Shown: positions 35,391 through 45,380, counted from the stretch's first letter. The stretch: 64,000 nt of DNA from an uncultured Prevotellaceae bacterium (GCA_902786665.1 CADADN010000012.1:1-64000), one strand, 5' to 3'. Notes: generated by a model not told the origin, from the sequence alone. Made by a program: numbers and translations.

Positions 35391-37794
35391 AGATTTCTGT
35401 TTCCCTGGTGTTTTCTTTGTTTTCTTCGTCTTCGGGTTCTTTCTCCTCTTCCATTTCCTGGCTGTCATCTACCATATACAAGCTATCGTCGACGACAGGC
35501 TTGGGGGCGGCCGGAATTTTCGGCTCACAAGAAAAGAGATCGAGATTGATGTCCTCGCCTGCAGGAACCTCGAATCTGCCATGGTATTTGGCATACGCAG
35601 GGTCGATGAAAACCGATTCAAGGAATTTTCCGCATATGGGCAGAGCAGTGTATGCCCCTTGTCCCAACCTTCCACTTCGGAAATGGATTTGTCGATATTC
35701 GCCACCCACCCATGCTCCACAAACCAATTTGGGAGTAACCGCAACGAACCATCCGTCGGCGGCATTGTTCGACGTTCCTGTCTTGCCACCCAGGTCTGTA
35801 CCGGCCCATCTGCCCACATAGCCCCGCAATCCTCTCGACGTCCCCTCGTCGACGCCATACATCAGCATTTGCTGCATCATGAAAGCACTTTTATAAGGGA
35901 TGGCACGCGGACTGTCCACAGGGCCTTCATAAATGAGGTTGTCTTCACTGTCAAGGATTCTTGTGACCAAAATGGCTTCATGGCGCATCCCGTCGTTGGC
36001 AATGGTGCAGTATGCATTGACCAACTCAAGCAAATTGACATCCGAAGCTCCGAGAAGTGTGGATGGATGAGGGTCAAGTTCACTCTTGATACCCATCTCA
36101 TGGGCGGTTCTGATGACATTTTTCACCCCCATTTCAACTCCCAGCCTGACAGCGATGGAATTGATGCTAGTGGCAAACGCCCTTTTCAGCAACAAGGAGT
36201 CTCCCGAGAATCTCTTGCTTGAATTGGTAGGCGACCATATTGTCTCTGAATGAGTCTCAGAGTCGTAAATGGGTACGGTGACGGCTTCGTCACGGCGTTT
36301 GTCACAAGGAGCCAAGCCTTGGTTCATCGCTTCTGTGTAGACAAACAGCTTGAAAGTCGAACCAGGTTGCCTCATGGCCGACACTTTGTCGTATTGCCAT
36401 GTGTTGTAGTCCACATCACCCACCCATGCCACGACATGGCCAGTTTGGGGCTCCATCACAACCATGCCAGCATGAAGGAAACGCAACATCGTGCGCAAGG
36501 AATCGAGGGTGCTCATTTCTGCCTCATAATTGCCCCTGTTGTAGTCAAAAAGCGTCACCTTGTGAGGAAGGTTCATATAGTGATCGATGGAGTCGACATT
36601 ACCATCAAAATGCTGTTTCAAACGTGCATACTCGGGACCTTTCTTAGCCAATTTCTGTACGAAATTAGGAATGACCTTGCCATCATCGTCCCTCCAAGGT
36701 TCCTGACCCCCCCAGTCATTGTTGAAACTGACTTGCAATGAGCGCATCTGGCTCAACACAGCCTTTTCAGCATACGCCTGCAAGTCAGTGTCGAGAGTGG
36801 TGTAAATTTTCAAACCAGAAGTGTAGAGGTCGTATCCCGTGTCATGGCACCATTTGGCAAGACTAGCCTCGACGGCATCCTTGAAATACGCGCTTTGCCC
36901 TTGAGAGCTGACATCGGAATGGAAATTGAGGGGGGTGCGCACAGGTGCCATACGGTCGTATTCACTCTGTGACAGATGATTGTTTTTCACCATCAGAGAC
37001 AACACGACGTTGCGACGTTGGTGGCTGTTGTCGGGGTTGATGAGCGGATTGTAGAAGGATGTGGCCTTGAGAATGCCCACCAACACGGCAGCTTGGTCGG
37101 TTGTCAATTCGGAGGGGGTGGTGTTGAAATAGGTTTTGCTGGCTGTCTTGATGCCATAACAATTGCTGCCGAAATCCACCGTGTTGGCATACATCGTCAA
37201 GATGTCCTTCTTGTCATACACCAACTCTATCTTCGTTGCCAATATCCATTCCTTGCTCTTCACTATCAGCATGCGCAAGCCGGGAAGGTTGCTCAGCAAG
37301 CCGGTGGAGGTTTGGGAACGCATGCGGAACATGTTCTTTGCCAATTGTTGTGTGATAGTCGAGGCGCCACGTGCGTCACGCCTCACCAACGCATCCTTGA
37401 CCGCCCCCAAGACTCCTGCGAAATCGATGCCACGATGGCTGTAAAAACGTTCATCCTCCGTGTCCACAAGTGCATCCCAGAAAATCGGGGCGACATCCTC
37501 ATATTCCACAGGACTGCGATTCTCATTGTAGAATTTGCCTATCAACTTGCCATCATTGCTGAACACCTCTGACGCCACACTCGTAGGTGGATGGAGTATT
37601 TCGTAGAAGCCGGGAGATTTCCCGAACAATCCAAGGAAGTTGATGTCTACCATTCCGAAATAGACCAGTGTGAACACGATAAACGAAACAATGGTCGACA
37701 GGATTTTCACATACCATCGACGACCTTTGAACAGGTGCACATACCATCTGAGCACCTTTTTCATCATCTTGAAAGGCCAAGAGAGAAATCTCAT
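35350..37794 (-). CDS. Bifunctional penicillin-binding protein 1A
   Basis: Product of 814 residues. A single N-terminal membrane helix (about 30-52) is followed by a GT51 transglycosylase domain with EDERFYSHRGID (near 113-124) and GASTITQQLAKN, then a transpeptidase domain with SxxK in QPGSTFKLF, SIN in FATSINSIAVRLG, and KTGTSNN. The C-terminal tail is strongly acidic (EEEKEPEDEENKE). It polymerises and cross-links peptidoglycan in the periplasm. It lies 11 bases downstream of miaA and overlaps the next gene, so it belongs to the lpx operon. Confidence 0.95.
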   Translation of the reverse strand: MRFLSWPFKMMKKVLRWYVHLFKGRRWYVKILSTIVSFIVFTLVYFGMVDINFLGLFGKSPGFYEILHPPTSVASEVFSNDGKLIGKFYNENRSPVEYEDVAPIFWDALVDTEDERFYSHRGIDFAGVLGAVKDALVRRDARGASTITQQLAKNMFRMRSQTSTGLLSNLPGLRMLIVKSKEWILATKIELVYDKKDILTMYANTVDFGSNCYGIKTASKTYFNTTPSELTTDQAAVLVGILKATSFYNPLINPDNSHQRRNVVLSLMVKNNHLSQSEYDRMAPVRTPLNFHSDVSSQGQSAYFKDAVEASLAKWCHDTGYDLYTSGLKIYTTLDTDLQAYAEKAVLSQMRSLQVSFNNDWGGQEPWRDDDGKVIPNFVQKLAKKGPEYARLKQHFDGNVDSIDHYMNLPHKVTLFDYNRGNYEAEMSTLDSLRTMLRFLHAGMVVMEPQTGHVVAWVGDVDYNTWQYDKVSAMRQPGSTFKLFVYTEAMNQGLAPCDKRRDEAVTVPIYDSETHSETIWSPTNSSKRFSGDSLLLKRAFATSINSIAVRLGVEMGVKNVIRTAHEMGIKSELDPHPSTLLGASDVNLLELVNAYCTIANDGMRHEAILVTRILDSEDNLIYEGPVDSPRAIPYKSAFMMQQMLMYGVDEGTSRGLRGYVGRWAGTDLGGKTGTSNNAADGWFVAVTPKLVCGAWVGGEYRQIHFRSGRLGQGAYTALPICGKFLESVFIDPAYAKYHGRFEVPAGEDINLDLFSCEPKIPAAPKPVVDDSLYMVDDSQEMEEEKEPEDEENKENTRETEIYVPEREEEILFQN

Positions 37795-37805
37795 AGGGCA
37801 ATGAT

Positions 37806-38729
37806 TTAAATGGAGTGGGGGCCACGCCCCGCCTGTTCTTCTACGAAGGAGAGCACTTTCTGCTCATCGTCAGGGTGAAACCAACGAATGCGCTCGTCGC
37901 GTTTCAACCAAGTAAGTTGTTTCCGGCAATATCTGCGCGTGTTGCCTTGTATGCGTGTGACGGCCTCGTCGAGGCTGCAACGTCCTTCCAGATAGTCAAA
38001 CATTTCACGATAGCCCACCGTGTCAAGCGCATTGACGCCTTTCATCGGATGTACCTTGCGAGCCTCTTCCACCAATCCTTCTTCCACCATCTTCTCCACA
38101 CGAAGGTTGATGCGGTGGTAGAGTTCTTCACGATTCCTGTTAAGCCCGATTTTCACTATCTTGAAAGGGCGCTCCCTGCGCTTGTTGGTTCGGTACGAAG
38201 TGTAAGTGCGACCGGTCATATAGCAGATTTCCAAGGCATGCACGACTCGACGTGTGTTCTTCCTGTCAACAATGCGATAATAATCCGGGTCAAGCAATCT
38301 CAACTCTTCCAAAAGTCTTTCAAGCCCTTCCATCTCGAGCCGTTGTTTCAGCATGGAACGGGTGTCGGCATCAACTGTTGGAATGTCATCAATGCCGTCA
38401 CAAACAGAATCGATGTACATCATGCTGCCGCCCGACATCAAAGCATAAGGCATGGATGACAATTCGCCGGGAGGTGTGAGCAGGCTGAGAACGTCATTCT
38501 CATATTTGGATGCGCTATAGTAGTCGGCCAGGCCAAGCGTGCCCACAAAGTAATGTCTCACACGTTCCTGTTGCTCAAAGGTGGGGGCGGCGGTGCCTAT
38601 GGGAATCTCCCGGTAGAGCTGGCGCGAGTCGGCATTGATTACGGGCACACCCAGCAATTCCGCTATGCGAAGGGTGAGCTCCGTCTTGCCAACAGCAGTG
38701 GGGCCCGTCACCACGAACAGCGTCTCCAT
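37806..38729 (-). CDS. miaA: tRNA dimethylallyltransferase
   Basis: Product of 307 residues from the ATG at 38729 (METLFVVTGPTAVGKTEL). It adds the isopentenyl group to A37 of tRNAs reading UNN codons. The P-loop GPTAVGKT and the INADSRQLYREIPIGTA substrate loop are clear, and the C-terminal half has NTRRVVHALEI and NTRRYCRKQLTWLK. The frame is open to 38774 but that would overlap lpxA; the chosen start lies 10 bases after the lpxA stop. Confidence 0.96.
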   Translation of the reverse strand: METLFVVTGPTAVGKTELTLRIAELLGVPVINADSRQLYREIPIGTAAPTFEQQERVRHYFVGTLGLADYYSASKYENDVLSLLTPPGELSSMPYALMSGGSMMYIDSVCDGIDDIPTVDADTRSMLKQRLEMEGLERLLEELRLLDPDYYRIVDRKNTRRVVHALEICYMTGRTYTSYRTNKRRERPFKIVKIGLNRNREELYHRINLRVEKMVEEGLVEEARKVHPMKGVNALDTVGYREMFDYLEGRCSLDEAVTRIQGNTRRYCRKQLTWLKRDERIRWFHPDDEQKVLSFVEEQAGRGPHSI

Positions 38730-38739
38730 ACGCGAAAAC

Positions 38740-39510
38740 CTATCTGAGGATTCCTCGCTGTGACTCTTCAACAAAGCGTAGGATGTATTTCACTTCGTCG
38801 GTCTGCGGCATTTCATTCTTAACAGCCTCGATGCCTTCTTTCCGCACCGCTTTGGAATAAAGCAGCCGGTATGTGTTGTGTATCAAGTCTATCGTCTCCG
38901 TACTGAAACCTCGACGTCGTAAGCCAACGATGTTGATGCCACAATAGCGAATGGGTTCCTTTCCGGCTATGACATAGGGGGGGATGTCCATGCTTGAACG
39001 GCTTCCTCCCTGGATCATCACATATCCACCTATACGGCAGAACTGGTGCATGAGGACTGCGGCGCTGATAATGGCGTTGTCGTCAATCAACACCTCGCCA
39101 GCTATTTTTGTAGAGTTTCCGATGATGAGGTTGTTGCCAAGGAAACAGTCATGGGCTATGTGGACGTTTTCCATCAAGAGACAATTGTTGCCTATCTGGG
39201 TCGTGCCTTTCGAAGCCGTCCCTCTGGAAATGTTCACATTCTCACGAAAGCTATTGTTGTTGCCTATCTCGCAGATGGTGTCCTCGCCTCTGAATTTCAG
39301 GTCTTGAGGCTTGGCGGAAATACTTCCACCGGCAAAGAACTCATTGTTGTTGCCGATTCGCGCACCATAATTAATGGTCACACTGTTCTGCAACACATTA
39401 TTGTCACCAATGACCGTATTACGGTCGATATAGCAGAATGGTCCTATGACATTGTTATCGCCCAATTGGGCTTCGGGATGCACATAGGCCATGGGGCTGA
39501 TTTGATTCAT
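38740..39510 (-). CDS. lpxA: UDP-N-acetylglucosamine acyltransferase
   Basis: Product of 256 residues, normal for LpxA. It performs the first acylation in lipid A synthesis. The left-handed beta helix is visible as hexapeptide repeats from 10 to 180 (VIGPFC, TVIGDN, ARIGNN, CEIGNN, TQIGNN), with the catalytic His in ENVHIAHDCFLGNN (near 118-126) and a helical C-terminus. It lies 46 bases downstream of lpxC-fabZ. Confidence 0.96.
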   Translation of the reverse strand: MNQISPMAYVHPEAQLGDNNVIGPFCYIDRNTVIGDNNVLQNSVTINYGARIGNNNEFFAGGSISAKPQDLKFRGEDTICEIGNNNSFRENVNISRGTASKGTTQIGNNCLLMENVHIAHDCFLGNNLIIGNSTKIAGEVLIDDNAIISAAVLMHQFCRIGGYVMIQGGSRSSMDIPPYVIAGKEPIRYCGINIVGLRRRGFSTETIDLIHNTYRLLYSKAVRKEGIEAVKNEMPQTDEVKYILRFVEESQRGILR

Positions 39511-39556
39511 ATTCGATAATTATTTGGGGTTTCTAATTCAAGACGTGGATGGATGT

Positions 39557-40942
39557 TCACTTGTTCTTCACTATTTGTGCAGTGAAAGTGGCTTCGGCTA
39601 CGACGTGGTCGCCCACAAACATATACCCTTTCATCGAACTGATGCCATGCCTTAAAGGTTGCAGCAGTTCCACCCTGAAGAGCAAGGTATCGCCTGGAAC
39701 AATCTTTTGACGGAATTTCACGTCATCGATTTTCATAAAATAGGTTGACCAGCGTTCGGATTCCTCCAATGTGTTAAGTACGAGCAGGCCGCCACATTGG
39801 GCCATGGCCTCAACCATCAACACGCCAGGCATGACAGGTTCCTGCGGGAAATGCCCTTGAAAGAAAGGCTCGTTGGAGGTGACATTCTTCACGCCTACGA
39901 TATAGTTTGGGCCCAACTCTATCACTTTATCCACCAATTGCATAGGGTATCTATGGGGCAACAGCTCTCTGATGCGGTTGTTGTCCATCACCGGTGTTTC
40001 GTTAGGGTCATAGATGGGAGCTTGTATCTCATGCTTGCGGATTTCCTTTCGCATGAGCCGTGCGAATTTGTTGTTGATGGTGTGTCCGGGACGCGTGGCG
40101 ATGATTCGCCCTTTGATGGGTTTTCCGATGAGTGCCATGTCGCCAACGATGTCAAGCAACTTGTGACGTGTGCATTCGTTCTCCCATTGCAAGGGGCGGG
40201 GTTGGATGTATCCCATTTTCGTGGCATCCATGTGTGGAACCTTGAGCAAGTCGGCCAATTGGTCCAGTCTGTCCTGTGGTATCTGCTTTTCATAAATGAC
40301 GATGGCGTTGTCCATGTCGCCTCCCTTGATTAAATTGGCATTAAGCAGTGGTTCGATGTCACGAACGAAAACAAATGTGCGAGCCGGGGCCACCTCCTCG
40401 GGAAATAGGTTGATGTTGTCGAGTGTGGCGAATTGGCTGTTGATGAATTTGGATTCGAAGGAGCACATCACAGTGATGCTGAAGTCTTCATCTGGCAAGA
40501 TGGTGATGCACGAGCCGCTTTCCTCGTCCCTCACTTCAATCTTATGACGTATGATATAGTAATCCTTGGGGGCGTTCTGCTCCTCCACACCAACCTTGTT
40601 GATGTGCTCGACATAAATGGCGGCACTGCCATCGAGGATGGGAAACTCTGGTCCGTTGACTTGAATCAGGCAATTGTCGATGCCAAGAGCATAAAGGGCA
40701 GCAAGACCATGCTCCACGGTGGACACTTTGACATCGTTCTGGCAAAGCACGGTGCCTCTCCTCGTGTCACATACCAATTCAGCTTTGGCTTCCACAATGG
40801 GTTGACCTTCAAGGTCTATACGCTGGATTCTAATGCCGCTGTTCTCTGAGGCAGGATAGAAAGTGATGGTCAAGTTAAGTCCGGTATGCAAGCCTTTTCC
40901 AAAGAGAGAGAAACTGCCTTTTAGAGTCTTTTGCTTATTCAT
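39557..40942 (-). CDS. lpxC: Fused LpxC deacetylase / FabZ dehydratase
   Basis: Product of 461 residues. Residues 1-300 are UDP-3-O-acyl-GlcNAc deacetylase, with zinc-site [12 protein letters not shown] (near 74-85), EFPILDGSA and [14 protein letters not shown]. Residues 310-461 are a hotdog-fold beta-hydroxyacyl-ACP dehydratase with [15 protein letters not shown] and the catalytic [20 protein letters not shown]. This fusion is typical of Bacteroidetes and joins the committed lipid A step with acyl-chain supply. It overlaps the lpxD stop by 8 bases. Confidence 0.97.
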   Translation of the reverse strand: MNKQKTLKGSFSLFGKGLHTGLNLTITFYPASENSGIRIQRIDLEGQPIVEAKAELVCDTRRGTVLCQNDVKVSTVEHGLAALYALGIDNCLIQVNGPEFPILDGSAAIYVEHINKVGVEEQNAPKDYYIIRHKIEVRDEESGSCITILPDEDFSITVMCSFESKFINSQFATLDNINLFPEEVAPARTFVFVRDIEPLLNANLIKGGDMDNAIVIYEKQIPQDRLDQLADLLKVPHMDATKMGYIQPRPLQWENECTRHKLLDIVGDMALIGKPIKGRIIATRPGHTINNKFARLMRKEIRKHEIQAPIYDPNETPVMDNNRIRELLPHRYPMQLVDKVIELGPNYIVGVKNVTSNEPFFQGHFPQEPVMPGVLMVEAMAQCGGLLVLNTLEESERWSTYFMKIDDVKFRQKIVPGDTLLFRVELLQPLRHGISSMKGYMFVGDHVVAEATFTAQIVKNK

Positions 40943-41981
40943 TTGGTTCCAAATTTTTCTTGAGTTCTGTTATTTCTTTTTGCAGGTTTTTCAGTTGTTG
41001 GTACATTTCAGGAAGACGTCGTGTGAGAGCCACTTCACGGAAAAATGCCCGAGGCTCCCGGGTGGGGGATCCAATCAATGTCAAACCGCTGTCAAGGTTG
41101 CCTATGACACCAGACTGGGCTCCAATGTTCACCTTGTCGCCAACAGTGATATGGCCGGACAAACCAGCTTGTCCACCCAGCATGCACCATTGTCCCACCT
41201 TGGTGCTGCCAGCAATGCCAACTTGTGCCGACATCACCGTGTTGGCACCGATGTCGGTGTTGTGAGCAATCTGCACCAAATTGTCAAGTTTGACACCCTT
41301 TCGTACATAAGTGCTTCCCATTGTGGACCTGTCAATGCATGTGTTGGCACCAATCTCAACATTGTCTTCGATGGTGACGATTCCGATTTGTGGAATCTTG
41401 TCGTAACCATCGGGACCTGGAGCGAAACCAAAGCCATCGGCTCCTACCACGCAACCTGCATGGAGGGTGACATTGTTACCGATTTTGCAACCATGATAGA
41501 CCACTACGTTGGGATAGACCAAGCAATTGTTTCCCATTTGCACACCTTCGCCCAAATATACATTGGGATAGACCTGGCAACCATCGCCAAGAACGACACC
41601 TTCTCCAACATAAGCGAAGGCTCCTATGTAGCAGTCTTTGCCAATCTTTGCCGTGGGGGAGATGAATGCCAAAGGGTCGATGCCGCTCTTCTTTGCCTTC
41701 ATCGACTCATACAATTGCAGCAGCTTTGCCACCGTCTCATAAGCATTGGGCACTCGAATGAGCGTTGCTGAGACTGGTTTCTCCAACGCAAGGTCCTCAT
41801 TGACAATGACGACACTCGCCTGGGTCTCATAAAGGAAATGGGTGTATTTAGGGTTGGAGAGAAAAGAAATGGCTCCCTCCCGGCCTTCTTCTATTTTGCA
41901 AAAAGTGTTGACAACGGCTTCTGGGTTGCCCTCCAGCTTGCCTCCTGTCAATTCCGCAATCTGTTTAGCTGTGAAATCCAT
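40935..41981 (-). CDS. lpxD: UDP-3-O-acylglucosamine N-acyltransferase
   Basis: Product of 348 residues. It performs the third step of lipid A synthesis. An N-terminal uridine-binding domain (1-100, with [17 protein letters not shown]) precedes a long left-handed beta helix of hexapeptide repeats and a C-terminal helix ([18 protein letters not shown]). The catalytic His lies in [14 protein letters not shown]. It is the first gene after the promoter at 42031-42062, heading the 10.8-kb minus-strand gene run. Confidence 0.97.
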   Translation of the reverse strand: MDFTAKQIAELTGGKLEGNPEAVVNTFCKIEEGREGAISFLSNPKYTHFLYETQASVVIVNEDLALEKPVSATLIRVPNAYETVAKLLQLYESMKAKKSGIDPLAFISPTAKIGKDCYIGAFAYVGEGVVLGDGCQVYPNVYLGEGVQMGNNCLVYPNVVVYHGCKIGNNVTLHAGCVVGADGFGFAPGPDGYDKIPQIGIVTIEDNVEIGANTCIDRSTMGSTYVRKGVKLDNLVQIAHNTDIGANTVMSAQVGIAGSTKVGQWCMLGGQAGLSGHITVGDKVNIGAQSGVIGNLDSGLTLIGSPTREPRAFFREVALTRRLPEMYQQLKNLQKEITELKKNLEPNE

Positions 41982-42030
41982 ATTTCCTAATTAATGATAA
42001 CAATTCTTCGGATGATGTCCTACAAGACTG

Positions 42031-42062
42031 CAAAGATACGAATAATCGAGTGAAAAGCCAAA
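42031..42062 (-). promoter_or_regulatory. Promoter of the lpxD operon
   Basis: On the minus strand TTTG (42059-42062), a 20-base spacer and TATCTTTG (42031-42038). It predicts a start near 42024 and a leader of about 42 nt before lpxD. Confidence 0.75.
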
Positions 42063-42074
42063 TTTATTTGAGTT

Positions 42075-43298
42075 TTAACGCGTTTTCGCTGTCACTTTCA
42101 CGGCCAAAGCCTTTTTCCATTCATCAAGAAAGGCAAACCAGTCCTTTGCGCTGTGCACGCCAAACGACTCGTTGTCGCTGCAGAAAGAGATATGGTAGGT
42201 GAGGTGGTCGCCGTCAATATGCAATACATACGCATAGTTGTCTTTATCTGCATTCAACTCTTTTTCCACCACGTTTGGAGGCAGGCAAACGCCAAGGCCC
42301 ACCGTCTCCCGCTTGTGACCTGCCGAGTCCTTCTCTGATACAGGCCAGTCCGTTCCCCAACAGCCCCGAAGGCCATGCTTGTCACTATATTCAGTGGAGT
42401 TCTTCACATTGATGACTCCGGTGGCGAATCTCAAGTCGCTCACGTTGCGGTCGAACTTCACATCGACACGACAGTCTCGGCGTCCTGCATACAGGGTGTA
42501 GTATGTGGTCATGTCGACAGGTTGCTTGTCGGGAAGAATGCGCCAAGCCTCGTCTTTCACCTCCACGATGGTGCGCAACGGGCCACGTGCCACAAGGCGC
42601 TGCCCCCTGTGCTCCACATCATCGATCATCACAGGTGCCGTGCCATCCCAACCGCGAAGCGTGCCCAAGCCCAACGTGTTTCCCACCCAGAGCACATCGT
42701 CGCCAAAGCCGGCAGCCGCCTGCTCCTTGTCTGGATAGAACTGTGTCTGTTTCAATTCCAGTCCTTTTTTATACTTGCCATAGATGTCCACTGTTTGACG
42801 ATGGTCGAAATAAATACGATAGGCCACCAACTCATTTTCGAATGCCGCCCCATGGTGATGCAACATCGAGTAAGGATTGACCCCACGGTCAACCATGAGG
42901 CTTTGGATATATAGATTCTGCTTGTTGGACTCCTTGATTTTGCTGTTGGTGAGCATCATGTCTACATATACCTGTGCTTCATATTGTCTTGGCACCCCTG
43001 TGTCATAAAGTGTCACTTGAAAGGTCTTGCTTCCTCGTTTGTCCAAGTCGGTCAAGAAAAAGAGTTCGTCATACTTCCCGTCGCCATCCAAGTCATCAAG
43101 CTGGCATGGTATTTCACGTCCCTCGTTGGTGACCGATGCGGATTGTGTGTCGATGTCGTAGTCTTTCAGTTGGAGACTGACGGGGTATTGGCTGACATTC
43201 ATCTTGCTCTCATTGTCAAGTGTCAAATCAAATGTCTTTTGTGCCCATAGCGCCGTGGAGGCAAAGGCGAACAACAAAAGGGTGGCATGTTTTCTCAT
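42075..43298 (-). CDS. Secreted DUF4861 family protein
   Basis: Product of 407 residues with a signal peptide (1-19, cleavage after LWAQ). The body matches my recollection of DUF4861 proteins: DDLDGDGKYDELFFLTDL near 67-84 (a calcium-binding-like DxDGDG), FENELVAYRIYFDHRQTVDIYGK, and DDVLWVGNTLGLGTLRGWDG. The family occurs in polysaccharide utilisation loci for pectin-type glycans; its activity is not established in my knowledge. It lies 49 bases after the DUF4251 gene, in a cluster with a GH53 galactanase. Confidence 0.82.
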   Translation of the reverse strand: MRKHATLLLFAFASTALWAQKTFDLTLDNESKMNVSQYPVSLQLKDYDIDTQSASVTNEGREIPCQLDDLDGDGKYDELFFLTDLDKRGSKTFQVTLYDTGVPRQYEAQVYVDMMLTNSKIKESNKQNLYIQSLMVDRGVNPYSMLHHHGAAFENELVAYRIYFDHRQTVDIYGKYKKGLELKQTQFYPDKEQAAAGFGDDVLWVGNTLGLGTLRGWDGTAPVMIDDVEHRGQRLVARGPLRTIVEVKDEAWRILPDKQPVDMTTYYTLYAGRRDCRVDVKFDRNVSDLRFATGVINVKNSTEYSDKHGLRGCWGTDWPVSEKDSAGHKRETVGLGVCLPPNVVEKELNADKDNYAYVLHIDGDHLTYHISFCSDNESFGVHSAKDWFAFLDEWKKALAVKVTAKTR

Positions 43299-43346
43299 TG
43301 AAACCTTAATTATTTTGATTGTTTTATATAGAATTACAAATATCTT

Positions 43347-43844
43347 TCATTCCATTTCCCCGTAGAAGAGGATGTCGGTTCGGTTTTGTGGCGCGACGAG
43401 TATGGATGCATGCCCATTGTCGAAGACGTCGATATAATAGAGATACTTGTCTTCATCGTTTTCAATCGCCAATTTGATGTTGTATTCCTTTTTCGTCCTG
43501 GAAAGGTCAAATCCGCTCATCTTGCCTGAGAAGTTGAGTGCCTTGCCACCGCCATAAGGTACGGAGTAGGCCCTTCCATAATATGGCAGGTAGGAGATGA
43601 CGCTGTCGCCACGCACCTCCAACGAATATGGGCTGGTGAGGTTGACGGGTGGAAAAGAGGTGGGATGGGCACTTGTGACATTGATGGTGAAATGACGGTC
43701 ATAAAGAGCCTGCCTCACTTTTTCTGCTTGTATCCTTTTCTTTTCCGCCTTGGACAAGCCAGGTGTTTGCGTACTGGCACAAGACGCGAAAAGCGCTATT
43801 GCCAATGTCATCAATGCGATGATTTTTGTAGTTGTGTGTTTCAT
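43347..43844 (-). CDS. DUF4251 lipoprotein
   Basis: Product of 165 residues with a lipoprotein signal (ALFASCAS, Cys near 22), a Lys-rich linker, and the DUF4251 core with VRGDSVISYLPYYGRAYSVPYGGG and LNFSGKMSGFDLS, ending DILFYGEME. The fold is beta-rich and of unknown function, common in Bacteroidales. It lies 32 bases downstream of the GH53 gene. Confidence 0.88.
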   Translation of the reverse strand: MKHTTTKIIALMTLAIALFASCASTQTPGLSKAEKKRIQAEKVRQALYDRHFTINVTSAHPTSFPPVNLTSPYSLEVRGDSVISYLPYYGRAYSVPYGGGKALNFSGKMSGFDLSRTKKEYNIKLAIENDEDKYLYYIDVFDNGHASILVAPQNRTDILFYGEME

Positions 43845-43876
43845 TTAATTGTTGATTCTAAGAAGGTTGATATATC

Positions 43877-44896
43877 TTACTTCGATGCTTCCTTGAAGGC
43901 ATCCATGATAATGGTGGGGCGATGATTTTCAAAAGCCCCAAGGGGATAGGGACCTTCCAATTCGGGTGCCCAATAGAATACGCCAAGGCAATGACCGTCG
44001 CAATTGTTGCGGGCGGCATCGATGATGGCTTTCATAGTGGCTTTGCCCTCTACAGGTTTCTTCGCCTCCACACCAGTTTCTACGACCATAGATTCCGTCC
44101 CGTATTTCTCATACATTCGCTTGATGTTGAGCGGGAAGTCTCGGATTGTGCCTTCCGTGTCTTTCTCCAACCCAGCTTCCTGGTCCCAATAAGGATAGAC
44201 ACTCAGGCCGATGATGTCCCAACGGACGCCATGTTTTCGCAAGCCGTCAAAAATGAAATCAAAACGCTTGGGATCACATCCACCATCCAGATGGATGATG
44301 ACCTTGGCATCAGGGTAGACGGCTTTCACCGCTTGGCATCCCGCTTGTGTCAGCCCGGCGTATTGCTCCATGTTCTCTTCTGCCTTTCCCATCGGCCATA
44401 GGAAGCCGTGGGTGGTCTCGTTGCCCACCTGCACCCATTTCACATCGATATGGTGATCCTTGAGCAACTGGAGCACGTCGCGGGTGTGAGCAGCCAGGGC
44501 GTATTTCATCTCGTCATATTTCATATATTGCCAAGAGGCGGGTATGTGCTGCTTGCCTGGGTCGGCCCACCAGTCGCTGTAATGGAAGTCCAACATCAAT
44601 GCCATGCCATGATAGCGTGCACGCTTTGCCATCTCCAACACATCCTCCTTGTTGCAGAAACCATCGCGGGGATTCACCCATACACGCAACCTGACCGCAT
44701 TCAACCCATACTCGGCCATCAAGGCTGTGTTTTCCCTGATTTCGCCTTTTGTGTTGTAGAGTCTTTGCCCTCGTGCCTCCATGGCTGTCGTGCCACTGAT
44801 GTCAGCCCCAAGCCAGAAGGGTTCTGCTTCCTGGGCTTTTCCAACCAAGGAAAGGAGCAGCATCATGGCTGAAAATGTCATCCGTCGCATTTTCAT
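43877..44896 (-). CDS. GH53 endo-beta-1,4-galactanase
   Basis: Product of 339 residues with a signal peptide (about 1-21, cleavage after GKAQ). The TIM-barrel of family 53 is recognisable: FWLGADISG at the start, VRLRVWVNPRDGFC, LDFHYSDWWADPGKQ, the acid/base Glu in WVQVGNET (near 155-162), GLSVYPYW, and the nucleophile Glu in MVVETG (near 270-275). It cleaves beta-1,4-galactan side chains of pectin (arabinogalactan I) outside the cytoplasm. Its ATG overlaps the TGA of the upstream prodomain gene (ATGA), so translation is coupled. Confidence 0.95.
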   Translation of the reverse strand: MKMRRMTFSAMMLLLSLVGKAQEAEPFWLGADISGTTAMEARGQRLYNTKGEIRENTALMAEYGLNAVRLRVWVNPRDGFCNKEDVLEMAKRARYHGMALMLDFHYSDWWADPGKQHIPASWQYMKYDEMKYALAAHTRDVLQLLKDHHIDVKWVQVGNETTHGFLWPMGKAEENMEQYAGLTQAGCQAVKAVYPDAKVIIHLDGGCDPKRFDFIFDGLRKHGVRWDIIGLSVYPYWDQEAGLEKDTEGTIRDFPLNIKRMYEKYGTESMVVETGVEAKKPVEGKATMKAIIDAARNNCDGHCLGVFYWAPELEGPYPLGAFENHRPTIIMDAFKEASK

Positions 44897-45189
44897 CTCC
44901 TCATCATTGTGTTTCTTCTTTTCTGACTCTTCTTGCGCATCCTCTCCAGTTTTCCTTTGCTGACTTTCTTATACTTGCCCTGGCCTTTCTCCACATAAGC
45001 ATTGCCGTCAACATCAGCATAGTAATGGAACCACTCGTCGCCCACCAATTGAGCCTTGACCTCCTTGCCATTGGTCAAGGTAAGGTCGCGCCAAATCCCA
45101 CGCTTGACGGGAACGGCCATCATTGTTGTGGCAAAGAAAATGAACATCCCCAAGATGACATTTGCCTTCCATATCGTTTTCTTCTTCAT
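44893..45189 (-). CDS. Stand-alone M6-protease-type N-terminal prodomain (98 aa)
   Basis: Product of 98 residues: a signal peptide or membrane anchor (8-25), then VPVKRGIWRDLTLTNGKEVK, AQLVGDEWFHYYADVDGNAYVEK and a basic helix ending RRNTMMRR. The middle closely resembles the region just after the signal peptide of Prevotella M6-family secreted metalloproteases, where the protease domain would follow. Here it stops and overlaps the GH53 start by 4 bases. It is either a remnant of a truncated protease or a free prodomain with a role of its own. It has a good promoter at 45264-45294. Confidence 0.75.
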   Translation of the reverse strand: MKKKTIWKANVILGMFIFFATTMMAVPVKRGIWRDLTLTNGKEVKAQLVGDEWFHYYADVDGNAYVEKGQGKYKKVSKGKLERMRKKSQKRRNTMMRR

Positions 45190-45263
45190 TGTCGAACAGG
45201 TTTATAAGTTAAGGTGATTGACATGCCACCTACGCAAGGTTTCTGTCGTTCACATCGATTCTA

Positions 45264-45294
45264 CAAAGATAGAACAATTTGTTGGAAATACAAA
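45264..45294 (-). promoter_or_regulatory. Promoter of the prodomain-GH53-DUF4251-DUF4861 cluster
   Basis: On the minus strand TTTG (45291-45294), a 19-base spacer and TATCTTTG (45264-45271), 75 bases before the start at 45189. Confidence 0.75.
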
Positions 45295-45346
45295 GTATTT
45301 AGACTTTTTTTAACGCTCTTCATCTTTTCATTTCCTTTTTTTTGCA

Positions 45347-45354
45347 TACCTTTG
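45347..45354 (+). promoter_or_regulatory. -7 element of the CobW-like gene
   Basis: TACCTTTG matches TAnnTTTG; the -33 position holds only T-rich sequence. It predicts a start near 45361 and so the ATG at 45381 rather than 45342. Confidence 0.6.
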
Positions 45355-45380
45355 CAGTCCTATTTATTTTATACACAACA

